Below are positions 1 through 5,756 of a stretch of DNA of 6,344 nt, in pieces. Location of the stretch: the NCBI GenBank assembly GCA_947632425.1, contig CANRPG010000122.1:1-6344 (forward strand). The letters are read 5' to 3'. Made by a program: the position numbers and the translations under genes. Numbering within the stretch: the first letter of the stretch is position 1; every line of letters starts with the position of its first letter. The notes beneath the pieces are model-generated. The model worked only from the letters and a program-made list of their open reading frames with translations. It had not been told where the DNA came from and made no database searches. This DNA comes from an uncultured Clostridia bacterium (GTDB lineage Bacteria > Bacillota > Clostridia > Oscillospirales > Ruminococcaceae).

Positions 1-1
1 T

Positions 2-1303
2 TCAAAAATACTTATCGCCAACCGCGGCGAGATAGCGGTAAGGATAATAAGAGCCTGCAAGGAAATGGGCATTGCCACAGTTGCGGTGTATTCGCAGGCT
101 GATAAAAACGCCCTGCACGTTGCCCTTGCTGACGAAAGCTACTGCATAGGCGCACCGGAGGCGAGCGAGAGCTATCTTAACGAAAATCAGATAGTCAGCA
201 CTGCTATACTTTCGGGCGCGCAGGCAATACACCCCGGCTACGGCTTTTTGTCTGAAAATGCGCATTTTGCACGTCTTTGCCGCAAGAACGGCATTGTTTT
301 CATAGGTCCCGACCCCGAGGGCATGGAGCGCCTCAGCGACAAGGCGGTGCTCAAAGAGCTTATCTCGGACACTGATCTTTCGGTAATACCGGGCACAAAG
401 GCGCTGTCATCGGCTGATGAGGCTAAAAAAGCCGCTGAAAAGCTGGGCTACCCCGTTATGCTCAAAGCGTGCGCCGGCGGCGGCGGCAGAGGCATAAGGC
501 TTATCCGCAGCGAGGACGAGATAGAAGATAACTATATGCAGGCGACCGCAGAGGCTGCTTCGGCTTTCGGCGACGGTTCTGTGTATCTTGAAAAATATGT
601 TTTCCCTGCGCGCCATGTTGAATTGCAGATAATGGCTGACGAGGACGGCAACGTTGTCTGCCTTGGCGAGCGCGACTGCTCTATGCAAAGGCGCAATCAG
701 AAGCTTATTGAAGAAACGCCGTCTCCTGCGGTAGATAAGGCGCAGAGAGATAAGATAATAGAGCTTGCGATAGATGCCGTAAAGAAGATAGGTTATGTGG
801 GTCTTGGAACTATGGAATTTCTGCTTGATAAAGAGGGAAATTTCTGGTTTATGGAGATGAACGTGCGCTTGCAGGTGGAGCACTGCGTTACAGAAATGCT
901 TACCGGCATTGACCTTGTAAAGTGGCAGATACGCATTGCGGCAGGCATAGGCATAAACTTTTTGCAGAAAAATATACGCATGCGCGGAAGTGCGATAGAA
1001 TGCAGAATAAACGCCCAAAGCTGCGGCACGCTGACGATGCTGCACATACCGGGCGGCCCGTTTGTAAGGTTTGATACCAGCCTTGTTGAGGGCGTTTCGG
1101 TATCGCCGTATTATGACTCGCTGATAGGCAAGCTGATAGTGCACGCAGGCACGAGGGAAGAGGCACTGCGAAAAATGCGTGCGGCGCTGTGTGAGCTTGT
1201 TATAGAGGGCATAGCGACGAACATTGAAGAGCAGCTGCGCATAATTGACGATGACCGATTTATTTCGGGGGATTATGACCTCACTTTCATGGGTAACAGA
1301 TAA
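2..1303 (+). CDS. accC: Acetyl-CoA carboxylase, biotin carboxylase subunit (5' end cut by window)
   Basis: This ATP-dependent enzyme carboxylates biotin on the AccB carrier, the first half-reaction of malonyl-CoA synthesis in the cytoplasm. The frame is open from base 2 and begins SKILIANRGEIAVRIIRACK, the family N-terminus, so only the first one to three codons lie outside the window. The ATG at 65 is internal. About 433 residues are visible, against 449 in E. coli AccC. Visible landmarks are AIHPGYGFLSEN, the glycine-rich ATP lid KACAGGGGRGIR (464-499), ERDCSMQRRNQK, and the active-site block EMNVRLQVEH (854-883), which keeps the Glu, Asn, Arg, Gln, Val and Glu of the family. Two oddities: the usually invariant Pro after VEH is Cys (884-886), and about seven residues are missing after CRINA (near 1016-1024) compared with E. 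coli, where the NAEDPxxFLPSPG segment lies. accB is presumably just upstream. Downstream, accD is separated by a repeat element, which is atypical for this operon. Confidence 0.97.
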   Translation, partial: SKILIANRGEIAVRIIRACKEMGIATVAVYSQADKNALHVALADESYCIGAPEASESYLNENQIVSTAILSGAQAIHPGYGFLSENAHFARLCRKNGIVFIGPDPEGMERLSDKAVLKELISDTDLSVIPGTKALSSADEAKKAAEKLGYPVMLKACAGGGGRGIRLIRSEDEIEDNYMQATAEAASAFGDGSVYLEKYVFPARHVELQIMADEDGNVVCLGERDCSMQRRNQKLIEETPSPAVDKAQRDKIIELAIDAVKKIGYVGLGTMEFLLDKEGNFWFMEMNVRLQVEHCVTEMLTGIDLVKWQIRIAAGIGINFLQKNIRMRGSAIECRINAQSCGTLTMLHIPGGPFVRFDTSLVEGVSVSPYYDSLIGKLIVHAGTREEALRKMRAALCELVIEGIATNIEEQLRIIDDDRFISGDYDLTFMGNR

Positions 1304-1344
1304 AGTGCCTGCTTTAGCGCGTGCTAATACTGTGTGTATTATTT

Positions 1345-1369
1345 GCGCTTACGCGCGGCGCAGGAGCGC
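1345..1369 (+). repeat. Left terminal inverted repeat of E1
   Basis: The 25-bp sequence starts GCGCTTACGCGC and ends GCGCAGGAGCGC, with one G between the two halves. It is the exact reverse complement of 1738-1762. Its own ends (GCGCT and AGCGC) are also complementary, so a single end could fold on itself. The next bases, GTTCAACGC, resemble the GTTGACCGC extension in E2, with ACAC missing between core and extension. Confidence 0.9.
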
Positions 1370-1416
1370 GTTCAACGCTCTCTGTAGTTTGGTTTTCTTC
1401 TCATTTTGAGTGTGTC

Positions 1417-1432
1417 AATACGTTTGCGTATT
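1417..1432. repeat. Small hairpin in E1
   Basis: AATACG (1417-1422) pairs perfectly with CGTATT (1427-1432) around a TTTG loop. It lies in the left part of E1, which has no recognised counterpart in E2. It is short enough that chance is possible. Confidence 0.4.
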
Positions 1433-1462
1433 TTATTTGTTATGAATTTTTTACATGGTATG

Positions 1463-1481
1463 GCGTTCCATAATGGAACGC
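1463..1481. repeat. Hairpin GCGTTCCA/TGGAACGC in E1
   Basis: An 8-bp perfect stem (1463-1470 with 1474-1481) closes a TAA loop. E2 has a closely related hairpin at 5671-5691, in which the base pair next to the loop is C-G instead of A-T. There it lies after, not before, the TCTCTTGCA hairpin, so the order of hairpins differs between copies. Confidence 0.75.
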
Positions 1482-1505
1482 GGAAAGAGAGATATGGCTT
1501 CTCAA

Positions 1506-1536
1506 AGGAGAGGCTCTCTCTTGCAGAGCCTCTCCT
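1506..1536. repeat. TCTCTTGCA-loop hairpin in E1
   Basis: AGGAGAGGCTC (1506-1516) pairs perfectly over 11 bp with 1526-1536 around the loop TCTCTTGCA. The flanking TTCTCAAAGGA is shared with E2. The E2 counterpart (5649-5670) has the same loop but a different, still complementary stem. CTCTTGCAGAG recurs at 1574-1584. Confidence 0.85.
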
Positions 1537-1537
1537 C

Positions 1538-1568
1538 TTAGAAAACAGTTCACCGAACTGTTTTCTAA
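1538..1568. repeat. ACC-loop hairpin in E1
   Basis: TTAGAAAACAGTTC (1538-1551) pairs perfectly over 14 bp with 1555-1568 around the loop ACC, and is followed by TTCACCT. The E2 counterpart at 5764-5796 has the same loop and downstream TTCACCT but five changed base pairs in the stem, all compensated. It starts one base after the preceding hairpin, whereas in E2 the two are 93 nt apart. Confidence 0.88.
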
Positions 1569-1594
1569 TTCACCTCTTGCAGAGCGCCTAACGC

Positions 1595-1697
1595 GTTTTC
1601 GGGGGCGCCGCCCCCGTACCCCCGCAAGCCTTTTGAAAAAGGCTTGACCGAAAACTTTCCCTTTCTTGACAGGGATTAAAAGCTTTGTGTGCTGTGG
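1595..1697. repeat. Conserved right-hand module of the repeat family (E1 copy)
   Basis: This 103-bp block aligns without gaps to 5822-5924 with about 8 differences. GTTTTC (1595-1600) can pair with GAAAAC (1650-1655). Enclosed are GGGGGC/GCCCCC (1601-1615, 3-nt loop) and AAGCCTTTT/AAAAGGCTT (1626-1645), giving a three-way-junction-like fold. One of the differences from E2 is in the GC hairpin loop, and none is in the stems. No U-run follows, so it is not a standard intrinsic terminator. Confidence 0.85.
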
Positions 1698-1737
1698 TGC
1701 AGTACATTCTGACCAATACTTATGGCGTTCAATGTGT

Positions 1738-1762
1738 GCGCTCCTGCGCCGCGCGTAAGCGC
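1738..1762 (-). repeat. Right terminal inverted repeat of E1
   Basis: It is the exact 25-bp reverse complement of 1345-1369. Upstream, GGCGTTCAATGTGT matches the E2 right-end extension GGCGGTCAACGTGT with two differences. E1 carries about 24 extra bases between this and the conserved GTGTGCTGTGG. Confidence 0.9.
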
Positions 1763-1768
1763 AATTTA

Positions 1769-1798
1769 TTCAGGCAACATTAGCATTAAACATATACA
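1769..1798 (+). promoter_or_regulatory. Weak candidate promoter for accDA
   Basis: TTCAGG (1769-1774) and TATACA (1793-1798) are separated by 18 nt, with matches of 3/6 and 4/6 to the sigma-70 type consensus. They lie between the right end of E1 and the accD start, in an A+T-rich stretch. A local promoter would make sense if E1 reduces read-through from accC, but the match is weak and may be chance. Confidence 0.22.
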
Positions 1799-1825
1799 AA
1801 TTTTAATTTGGTTGGTGAAAATAAA

Positions 1826-2677
1826 ATGGCATTACTGAATTTTCTTAAACCGAAAAATCAGCTTGAAGAGGGCGGAAGAACTGCCGCTCCCATTCAGCAG
1901 GACGCAGGTGAACCCGAAAAGACCTGCCCGAACTGTCACAAAGAAATACCTATCAGCCAGCTGTGGGCGAACAATCTGGTGTGCCCGTGCGGCTATCACT
2001 TCCGCATGAAGGCGCGCCACCGCATTAACATGACGGTAGACAAGGGCACTTTCAAAGAGATGTTCTCAGACTTGCAGTCAACAGATCCGCTGCTGTTCCC
2101 CGGCTATCAGCAAAAGCTGGAGACCGTTGGCAACGCAAGCGGCGAGAACGAGGCGGTCATATGCGGCACTGCGCAGATAGGCAAGCAGGATTGCTGTCTT
2201 TTCGTTATGGAGCCCTACTTCATGATGGGCAGCATGGGCAGCGTTGTCGGCGAGAAGATAACAAGGCTGTTTGAATACGCGCTGCAAAACCGCCTGCCTG
2301 TTATAGGCTTTACAGTTTCGGGCGGCGCGAGAATGCAGGAGGGGCTTGTTTCCCTTATGCAGATGGCCAAAACCAGCGCGGCTGTAAAACGCCACAGCGA
2401 TGCAGGTCTTTTGTATATTGCAGTGCTTACCGATCCGACGACGGGCGGCGTTACGGCAAGTTTTGCTATGGAAGCCGACATTATTCTTGCAGAGCCTGAT
2501 GCGACGGTCGGTTTTGCAGGCGCAAGAGTTATTGAGCAGACGACCAAAAAGGCTCTGCCGAAGGGCTTTCAGAAGGCTGATTTTGTACTGAAGCACGGTT
2601 TTATCGACCAGATAGTGCCGCGCAGAGAACAGAAAAAACTCCTCGCGGAGCTTTTGAATATGCATAATGGGGGTTAA
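1826..2677 (+). CDS. accD: Acetyl-CoA carboxylase, carboxyltransferase subunit beta
   Basis: With AccA it forms the carboxyltransferase that moves the carboxyl group from biotin to acetyl-CoA. The ATG at 1826 is preferred because GGTGA (1814-1818) sits 7 nt upstream and the protein then starts MALLNFLKPKN. The upstream in-frame TTG at 1808 has no such support. The product is 283 residues, normal for the family. An N-terminal zinc ribbon is seen as C34-x2-C37-x15-C53-P-C55, in which the last pair is CxC rather than the usual CxxC. The crotonase-like carboxyltransferase fold follows, with SGGARMQEG (165-173), DPTTGGVTASFAMEAD (from 203), and the C-terminal GFAGARVIEQT and FQKADFVLKHGFIDQIV blocks. 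It is followed directly by accA. The E1 repeat upstream separates it from accC. Confidence 0.97.
   Translation: MALLNFLKPKNQLEEGGRTAAPIQQDAGEPEKTCPNCHKEIPISQLWANNLVCPCGYHFRMKARHRINMTVDKGTFKEMFSDLQSTDPLLFPGYQQKLETVGNASGENEAVICGTAQIGKQDCCLFVMEPYFMMGSMGSVVGEKITRLFEYALQNRLPVIGFTVSGGARMQEGLVSLMQMAKTSAAVKRHSDAGLLYIAVLTDPTTGGVTASFAMEADIILAEPDATVGFAGARVIEQTTKKALPKGFQKADFVLKHGFIDQIVPRREQKKLLAELLNMHNGG
2669..2673 (+). promoter_or_regulatory. Ribosome binding site deciding the accA start
   Basis: The G-run at 2669-2673 (GGGGGTT context) lies 8 nt before the ATG at 2682. The alternative ATG at 2667 has its nearest purine-rich candidate (GGAG, 2647-2650) 16 nt away, too far. This supports 2682, four bases after the accD stop codon. 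Confidence 0.6.
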
Positions 2678-2681
2678 GACA

Positions 2682-3482
2682 ATGGGTCAGACACCTTATG
2701 ACAGAGTAAAGCAGGCCCGCAGCATAAACAGACCTACGGGCGGCGATTACATCAGAAACATTTTTACAAATTTTATAGAGCTGCACGGCGACAGGCGTTT
2801 TTCAGACGACGCTGCTATAGTCGGCGGTATTGCGCGGCTTGACGGCACGCCGGTTACTGTTATTGCGATCGACAAGGGTCACACCACGAAAGAAAGGGTG
2901 GCTAAAAACTTCGGCGCGCCCCATCCTGAGGGCTACAGAAAGGCTCTGCGGCTTATGAAGCAGGCTGAAAAGTTCGGCAGACCCATTGTTTGCTTTATAG
3001 ATACTTCTGGCGCATACTGCGGCATAGGCGCTGAAGAACGCGGTCAGGGGCAGGCAATTGCAGAGAACCTTATGGAAATGACTACGCTGTGCGTGCCGAT
3101 AATATCTATTCTGATAGGCGAGGGCGGCAGCGGCGGTGCGCTTGCTCTGGCGGTGGCTGACAGGGTATACATGATGCAAAATTCTGTGTATTCCGTAATT
3201 TCTCCCGAAGGCTGCGCGAGCATACTGTGGAAAGATTCCGCAAAGGCAGAGGCGGCGGCGGCAAGTCTGCGGCTTACGGCTGAAGATGCGAAGTTTTTGG
3301 GTATCATAGAAAAGGTGCTTTCCGAAAAAGAGATAGGCACAAAGCCTTTCTACGACAGGCTGCGCGCTATGCTTATTGAAGATATATCGCAGCTGACGGA
3401 AGAACCCGAGCTTATACAGAAGCGTTACGAGCGTTTCCGCAAGATAGGCAGCGAGACCAAGAGCACGGCTTTAGGACAGTAA
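2682..3482 (+). CDS. accA: Acetyl-CoA carboxylase, carboxyltransferase subunit alpha
   Basis: This is the alpha partner of AccD in the carboxyltransferase. The chosen start gives MGQTPYDRVKQAR and 266 residues. The ATG at 2667 would add five residues and overlap accD by 11 nt. The protein is about 50 residues shorter than E. coli AccA (319), as is common for Firmicutes AccA. Visible blocks are RPTGGDYIRNIF, ELHGDRRFSDD, FGAPHPEGYRKALRLMKQAEKF, DTSGAYCGIGAEERGQG (107-123, where many homologues have DTPGAYPG), and the oxyanion-type loop GEGGSGGALA (146-155) followed by YSVISPEGCASILWKD. The accD-accA junction is 4 nt, so tight translational coupling is likely. The acyl-CoA synthetase follows after 36 nt with no terminator between. 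Confidence 0.97.
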   Translation: MGQTPYDRVKQARSINRPTGGDYIRNIFTNFIELHGDRRFSDDAAIVGGIARLDGTPVTVIAIDKGHTTKERVAKNFGAPHPEGYRKALRLMKQAEKFGRPIVCFIDTSGAYCGIGAEERGQGQAIAENLMEMTTLCVPIISILIGEGGSGGALALAVADRVYMMQNSVYSVISPEGCASILWKDSAKAEAAAASLRLTAEDAKFLGIIEKVLSEKEIGTKPFYDRLRAMLIEDISQLTEEPELIQKRYERFRKIGSETKSTALGQ

Positions 3483-3503
3483 ACTAACAAAAAATCAATA
3501 AAA

Positions 3504-3509
3504 AGAGGA
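3504..3509 (+). promoter_or_regulatory. Ribosome binding site of the acyl-CoA synthetase gene
   Basis: AGAGGA lies 9 nt before the ATG at 3519, in the otherwise A-rich 36-nt gap after accA. It fixes the start, and no promoter-like sequence is needed in so short a gap. Confidence 0.7.
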
Positions 3510-3518
3510 CAACGTATA

Positions 3519-5162
3519 ATGAGCATATATCAGAAATACTGCTATGAAAAGGTAGACGAAAACGGCAGGCTGACAGAGTTCAAGCTTAATTTGCCGGATA
3601 ATTTCAACTTCGGCTATGATATAGTTGACGCAATAGCCGCCCAAGAACCGAATAAGAGGGCTCTGGTTTGGTGCAATACCGAAAACGATGAGCGCGTGTT
3701 TACCTTTGGCGAAATAAAAAAGCTTAGCGATAAGGCTGCAAATGTTTTCAAAGATGCAGGTCTTAAAAAGGGCGACAGGGTGCTGCTCGTATTAAAGAGA
3801 CATTACGAATACTGGATAGCTGTTGTAGCGCTTTTGAAACTGGGTGTTGTGGCTATTCCTGCGACAAATCAGCTGACGGTTGACGACCTTGTTTACCGCC
3901 TTAACTGCTCAAAGGCAAAGGGCGTTCTTTGCACTGCGCAGAACGAATTTCCGCAAAAGGTGCTTGCGGCTTTAGAGAAATCACAGCTTGAAAGCTGCAA
4001 ACTGTGGTGTGCGCAGGGGTATGCCGATGGCTTTGAAAACTTTGATGATGCAATAGAAAAGGCAGACAATCACTGGGAGCGCATACCCACGCAGCTTTAT
4101 GAGCCTATGCTTATGTACTTTACATCGGGTACAACAGGTTACCCCAAGGGCGTTATGCACGACCATTCATACCCACTGGCGCACGTGCCTACCGCGAAAT
4201 ACTGGCAGCAGGCAGAGGACAACGGTCTGCACTTTACCGTTGCGGAAACAGGCTGGGCGAAGGCTTCGTGGGGCAAGATATACGGTCAGTGGGCTGTTGG
4301 CAGCGCGATAATGGTATACGATTTTGATAACTTCGAGCCGAAAAACCTGATCACTATAATAAACCGCTACGGTGTTACGTCTTTCTGCGCTCCGCCGACG
4401 GTATACAGATATTTGGTACGCAAGGAGATACCCCCTATGCCGAACCTGAAACACTGCTCAACTGCCGGCGAAATGCTCGCCGCCGAGGTGTTCAGGCTGT
4501 TTGAGGAAAAAACGGGTATGCCTATCTATGAGGGCTTCGGGCAGACGGAATCAACGCTGCTGCTGGGCAACATGACGGGATACGCGCCCACGCACGGTTC
4601 TATGGGCAGGGTAAATCCTCTGTACAACATAGAGCTCTGGGACAGCGACTGCAAGAAGGTCAAGGACGGCGAGATAGGCGAGATAGTTGTTATCCCTCCC
4701 GAGGGCGGCAAGCAGCCGGGTATTTTCTGCCAGTACCTTGACAACGAGGAACAGCAGGTTTACGCATGGCGCGGCGGCGCATATCACACGGGAGACTCTG
4801 CATGGCGCGATGAAAACGGTCTTTACTGGTTCAACGGCAGATTTGACGACATTATAAAAACGGGCGGCTACAGGGTTGGACCATCGGAGATAGAAAACGT
4901 GCTTATGGAGCACCCTGCCGTTATGGAGTGCGGCGTTATAGGAATACCCGACAAGCTGAGAGGTCAGGCGATAAAGGCCGTGGTAGTGCTCTCGAGCGGT
5001 TATGAGCCGTCAAAGCAGCTGGAGAACGACATAAAGAACTTCTGCAACGCTAAACTTGCCGAGTACAAGTGGATAAGGGTGTTGCAGATAGTTGACGAAA
5101 TGCCAAAGACCATAAGCGGCAAGATCATAAAGACAGAGCTTCGCAAACAGAGCGAGGAATGA
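3519..5162 (+). CDS. AMP-forming acyl-CoA synthetase, medium-chain (MACS/ACSM) type
   Basis: It activates a carboxylic acid with ATP to an acyl-adenylate and then forms the acyl-CoA (ANL superfamily). The 547 residues are full length. Visible motifs: the phosphate-binding loop YFTSGTTGYPKGV (from 200), the MACS-like block ETGWAKASWGKIYGQW, YEGFGQTES (337-345), the adenylate-binding and hinge region with TGD and GRFDDIIKTGGYRVGPSEIE (from 440), and the C-terminal PKTISGKI with the expected catalytic Lys535. No signal peptide or membrane segment is evident, so it is cytoplasmic. The WAKASW block argues for the medium-chain or branched-acid branch over classic acetyl-CoA synthetase, but the substrate cannot be read from sequence alone. 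It is the last gene of the acc operon and is closed by a terminator. Context suggests feeding acyl-CoA primers or salvaged acids into fatty acid synthesis, which is inference. Confidence 0.92.
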   Translation: MSIYQKYCYEKVDENGRLTEFKLNLPDNFNFGYDIVDAIAAQEPNKRALVWCNTENDERVFTFGEIKKLSDKAANVFKDAGLKKGDRVLLVLKRHYEYWIAVVALLKLGVVAIPATNQLTVDDLVYRLNCSKAKGVLCTAQNEFPQKVLAALEKSQLESCKLWCAQGYADGFENFDDAIEKADNHWERIPTQLYEPMLMYFTSGTTGYPKGVMHDHSYPLAHVPTAKYWQQAEDNGLHFTVAETGWAKASWGKIYGQWAVGSAIMVYDFDNFEPKNLITIINRYGVTSFCAPPTVYRYLVRKEIPPMPNLKHCSTAGEMLAAEVFRLFEEKTGMPIYEGFGQTESTLLLGNMTGYAPTHGSMGRVNPLYNIELWDSDCKKVKDGEIGEIVVIPPEGGKQPGIFCQYLDNEEQQVYAWRGGAYHTGDSAWRDENGLYWFNGRFDDIIKTGGYRVGPSEIENVLMEHPAVMECGVIGIPDKLRGQAIKAVVVLSSGYEPSKQLENDIKNFCNAKLAEYKWIRVLQIVDEMPKTISGKIIKTELRKQSEE

Positions 5163-5177
5163 GCATATAATACAGAA

Positions 5178-5219
5178 CGCCCTCTAAACGTTCAAAAGCG
5201 TTGAGAGGGCGAAGTTTTT
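5178..5219 (+). terminator. Intrinsic terminator of the acc operon
   Basis: CGCCCTCTAAACG (5178-5190) pairs with 5199-5211 over 13 positions with one A/G mismatch and an 8-nt loop. GAA and a five-T run (5215-5219) follow. It begins 15 nt after the synthetase stop codon. Confidence 0.88.
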
Positions 5220-5230
5220 GAGTGAGGTGC

Positions 5231-5246
5231 GGAAGAATATTCTTCC
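5231..5246. repeat. 16-bp perfect palindrome between terminator and E2
   Basis: GGAAGAATATTCTTCC is its own reverse complement. The 15-nt AGAATATTCTTCCAG beginning at 5234 recurs exactly at 5456-5470 inside E2. Its position outside the E2 terminal repeat suggests a separate or older repeat, or that the element extends further left. Confidence 0.7.
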
Positions 5247-5273
5247 AGTTACGTGTGGGGTGAAGCGTGGCTT

Positions 5274-5303
5274 TTGTTTTTTGGGGGTTATTTGCGTTAT
5301 AAT
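5274..5303 (+). promoter_or_regulatory. Weak candidate promoter reading into E2
   Basis: A perfect TATAAT (5298-5303) is preceded at 18 nt by TTGTTT (5274-5279), a 3/6 match. If active it would transcribe E2 from just outside its left terminal repeat. The same TATAAT could instead be half of a target duplication (see 5965-5970). Support is limited. Confidence 0.25.
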
Positions 5304-5307
5304 GTTC

Positions 5308-5349
5308 GCGCTTACGCGCAGCGCAGGAGCGCACACGTTGACCGCCACA
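5308..5349 (+). repeat. Left terminal inverted repeat of E2
   Basis: The 42 bp pair with 5920-5961 with a single mismatch at 5320 (A where the other three ends imply G). The outer 25 bp are the same core as in E1. The extension includes ACACGTTGACCGCCACA. Confidence 0.92.
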
Positions 5350-5367
5350 AGTGTCGTTAAAGTGCAG

Positions 5368-5390
5368 AAGAACCCTCTGCAAGGCTTCTT
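5368..5390. repeat. Imperfect hairpin in left part of E2
   Basis: AAGAACCCT (5368-5376) pairs with AGGCTTCTT (5382-5390) around CTGCA with one C/C mismatch. The CCTCTGCAAGG core loosely recalls the CTCTTGCA loop of the other hairpins. Confidence 0.5.
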
Positions 5391-5422
5391 TCATGCTCTT
5401 ATTGCTTAACCCATAAAATCTA

Positions 5423-5503
5423 CCCTCCCACTAGCCGTCCCCAAAGAAAGCTGGCAGAATATTCTTCCAGCGGTTTTTCTTTTTGGGGAGGTTTGTTGGA
5501 GGG
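5423..5503. repeat. Long nested imperfect hairpin in E2
   Basis: Three nested stems share one axis. CCCTCC (5423-5428) pairs with GGAGGG (5498-5503). TCCCCAAAGAAA pairs with the TTTCTTTTTGGGGA arm with a two-base bulge. The apex CTGG-AGAATATTCT-CCAG (5451-5470) has one mismatch. The apex shares 15 nt with the palindrome at 5231-5246. Confidence 0.65.
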
Positions 5504-5648
5504 GATATTAAAAATACCTGATGTGTTCCATATTTTTGTTGGCGCATAATGCGATTACATACAAAAGGCTGCGTGTAAGTGCAAACTTAAAAAGCTATTG
5601 CGCACGCAAGCGCGCGCAGGGAAGAAAGCTAAGGTTTTCTCAAAGGAA

Positions 5649-5670
5649 AATCCCTCTCTTGCATGGGATT
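5649..5670. repeat. TCTCTTGCAT-loop hairpin in E2
   Basis: AATCCC (5649-5654) pairs with GGGATT (5665-5670) around TCTCTTGCAT. The preceding TTCTCAAAGGA is shared with E1. Compared with 1506-1536, three of the six loop-proximal pairs differ and all remain complementary. Confidence 0.8.
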
Positions 5671-5691
5671 AGCGTTCCCAAAGGGAACGCT
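5671..5691. repeat. AAA-loop hairpin in E2
   Basis: AGCGTTCCC (5671-5679) pairs perfectly over 9 bp with 5683-5691 around AAA. It is related to 1463-1481 in E1, with the loop-closing pair changed from A-T to C-G, and sits immediately after the preceding hairpin. Confidence 0.78.
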
Positions 5692-5692
5692 T

Positions 5693-5736
5693 GAAGAATT
5701 ATTTCGCTTTTAAATTTTGGTGCGAAATAATTCTTC
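5693..5736. repeat. 15-bp perfect stem hairpin in E2
   Basis: GAAGAATTATTTCGC (5693-5707) pairs perfectly with 5722-5736 around a 14-nt T-rich loop. It has no counterpart in E1 and is one of three consecutive hairpins present only in E2 at this place. Confidence 0.82.
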
Positions 5737-5738
5737 CC

Positions 5739-5756
5739 GCGGTCGCTAGCGACCGC
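5739..5756. repeat. 18-bp perfect palindrome in E2
   Basis: GCGGTCGCTAGCGACCGC is exactly self-complementary with no loop. It lies directly between the 15-bp hairpin and the ACC-loop hairpin and is absent from E1. Confidence 0.82.

Larger units (their letters stand above)
1345..1762. mobile_element. MITE-like hairpin-rich repeat, copy E1, between accC and accD
   Basis: This is a 418-bp segment bounded by perfect 25-bp terminal inverted repeats (1345-1369 and 1738-1762). A second copy of the family lies at 5308-5961. Outside the core, a degenerate extension can be followed to TGCTAAT (1322-1328) and its complement ATTAGCA (1779-1785). The interior holds hairpins at 1417-1432, 1463-1481, 1506-1536 and 1538-1568, plus a three-way-junction-like module at 1595-1655. 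No credible gene is present: short open frames here merely read through palindromes. Clear homology with the other copy starts near 1488 and runs to the right end, while the left part (about 1370-1460) is not obviously shared. A transposase-dependent, non-autonomous element is the simplest reading. The family name, mobilising enzyme and target-site duplication are unknown, and no clean duplication is visible here. Confidence 0.8.

Noticed and set aside
407..1144. Long - strand open frame opposite accC
   Set aside because: It is a shadow of accC, with low-complexity basic and aromatic composition and no family resemblance.
1406..1591. 61-codon open frame inside E1
   Set aside because: It runs through two perfect palindromes and has no recognisable domain. 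The E2 counterpart region does not conserve the frame.
1587..1593. GCCTAAC as an integron attC-type site
   Set aside because: It occurs once, is not conserved in E2, lacks the paired GTTRRRY partner in the right arrangement, and no integrase or cassette genes are seen.
1601..1645. GC-rich hairpin and AAGCC hairpin in E1 as an intrinsic terminator of accC
   Set aside because: Neither stem is followed by a U-run on either strand, and the same module occurs in E2, unrelated to any gene end.
1666..1694. TTGACA in E1 as a promoter -35 box
   Set aside because: No -10-like sequence is found 16-18 nt downstream (GTGTGCTG region). TTGACA is simply part of the conserved module and also occurs in E2.
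1808..1828. Upstream TTG start for accD
   Set aside because: GGTGA is ideally placed for the ATG at 1826, and MALLNFLKPKN is a plausible AccD N-terminus. The TTG would place the ribosome binding site inside the gene.
5218..5409. Open frame reading through the left end of E2 (FALTRSAGAHTLTAT)
   Set aside because: A near-identical peptide (FALTRGAGAHTLTAT) arises from the right end on the - strand at 5797-5988, because both are translations of the terminal inverted repeat. There is no ribosome binding site support and no domain. Such peptides are likely spurious database proteins.
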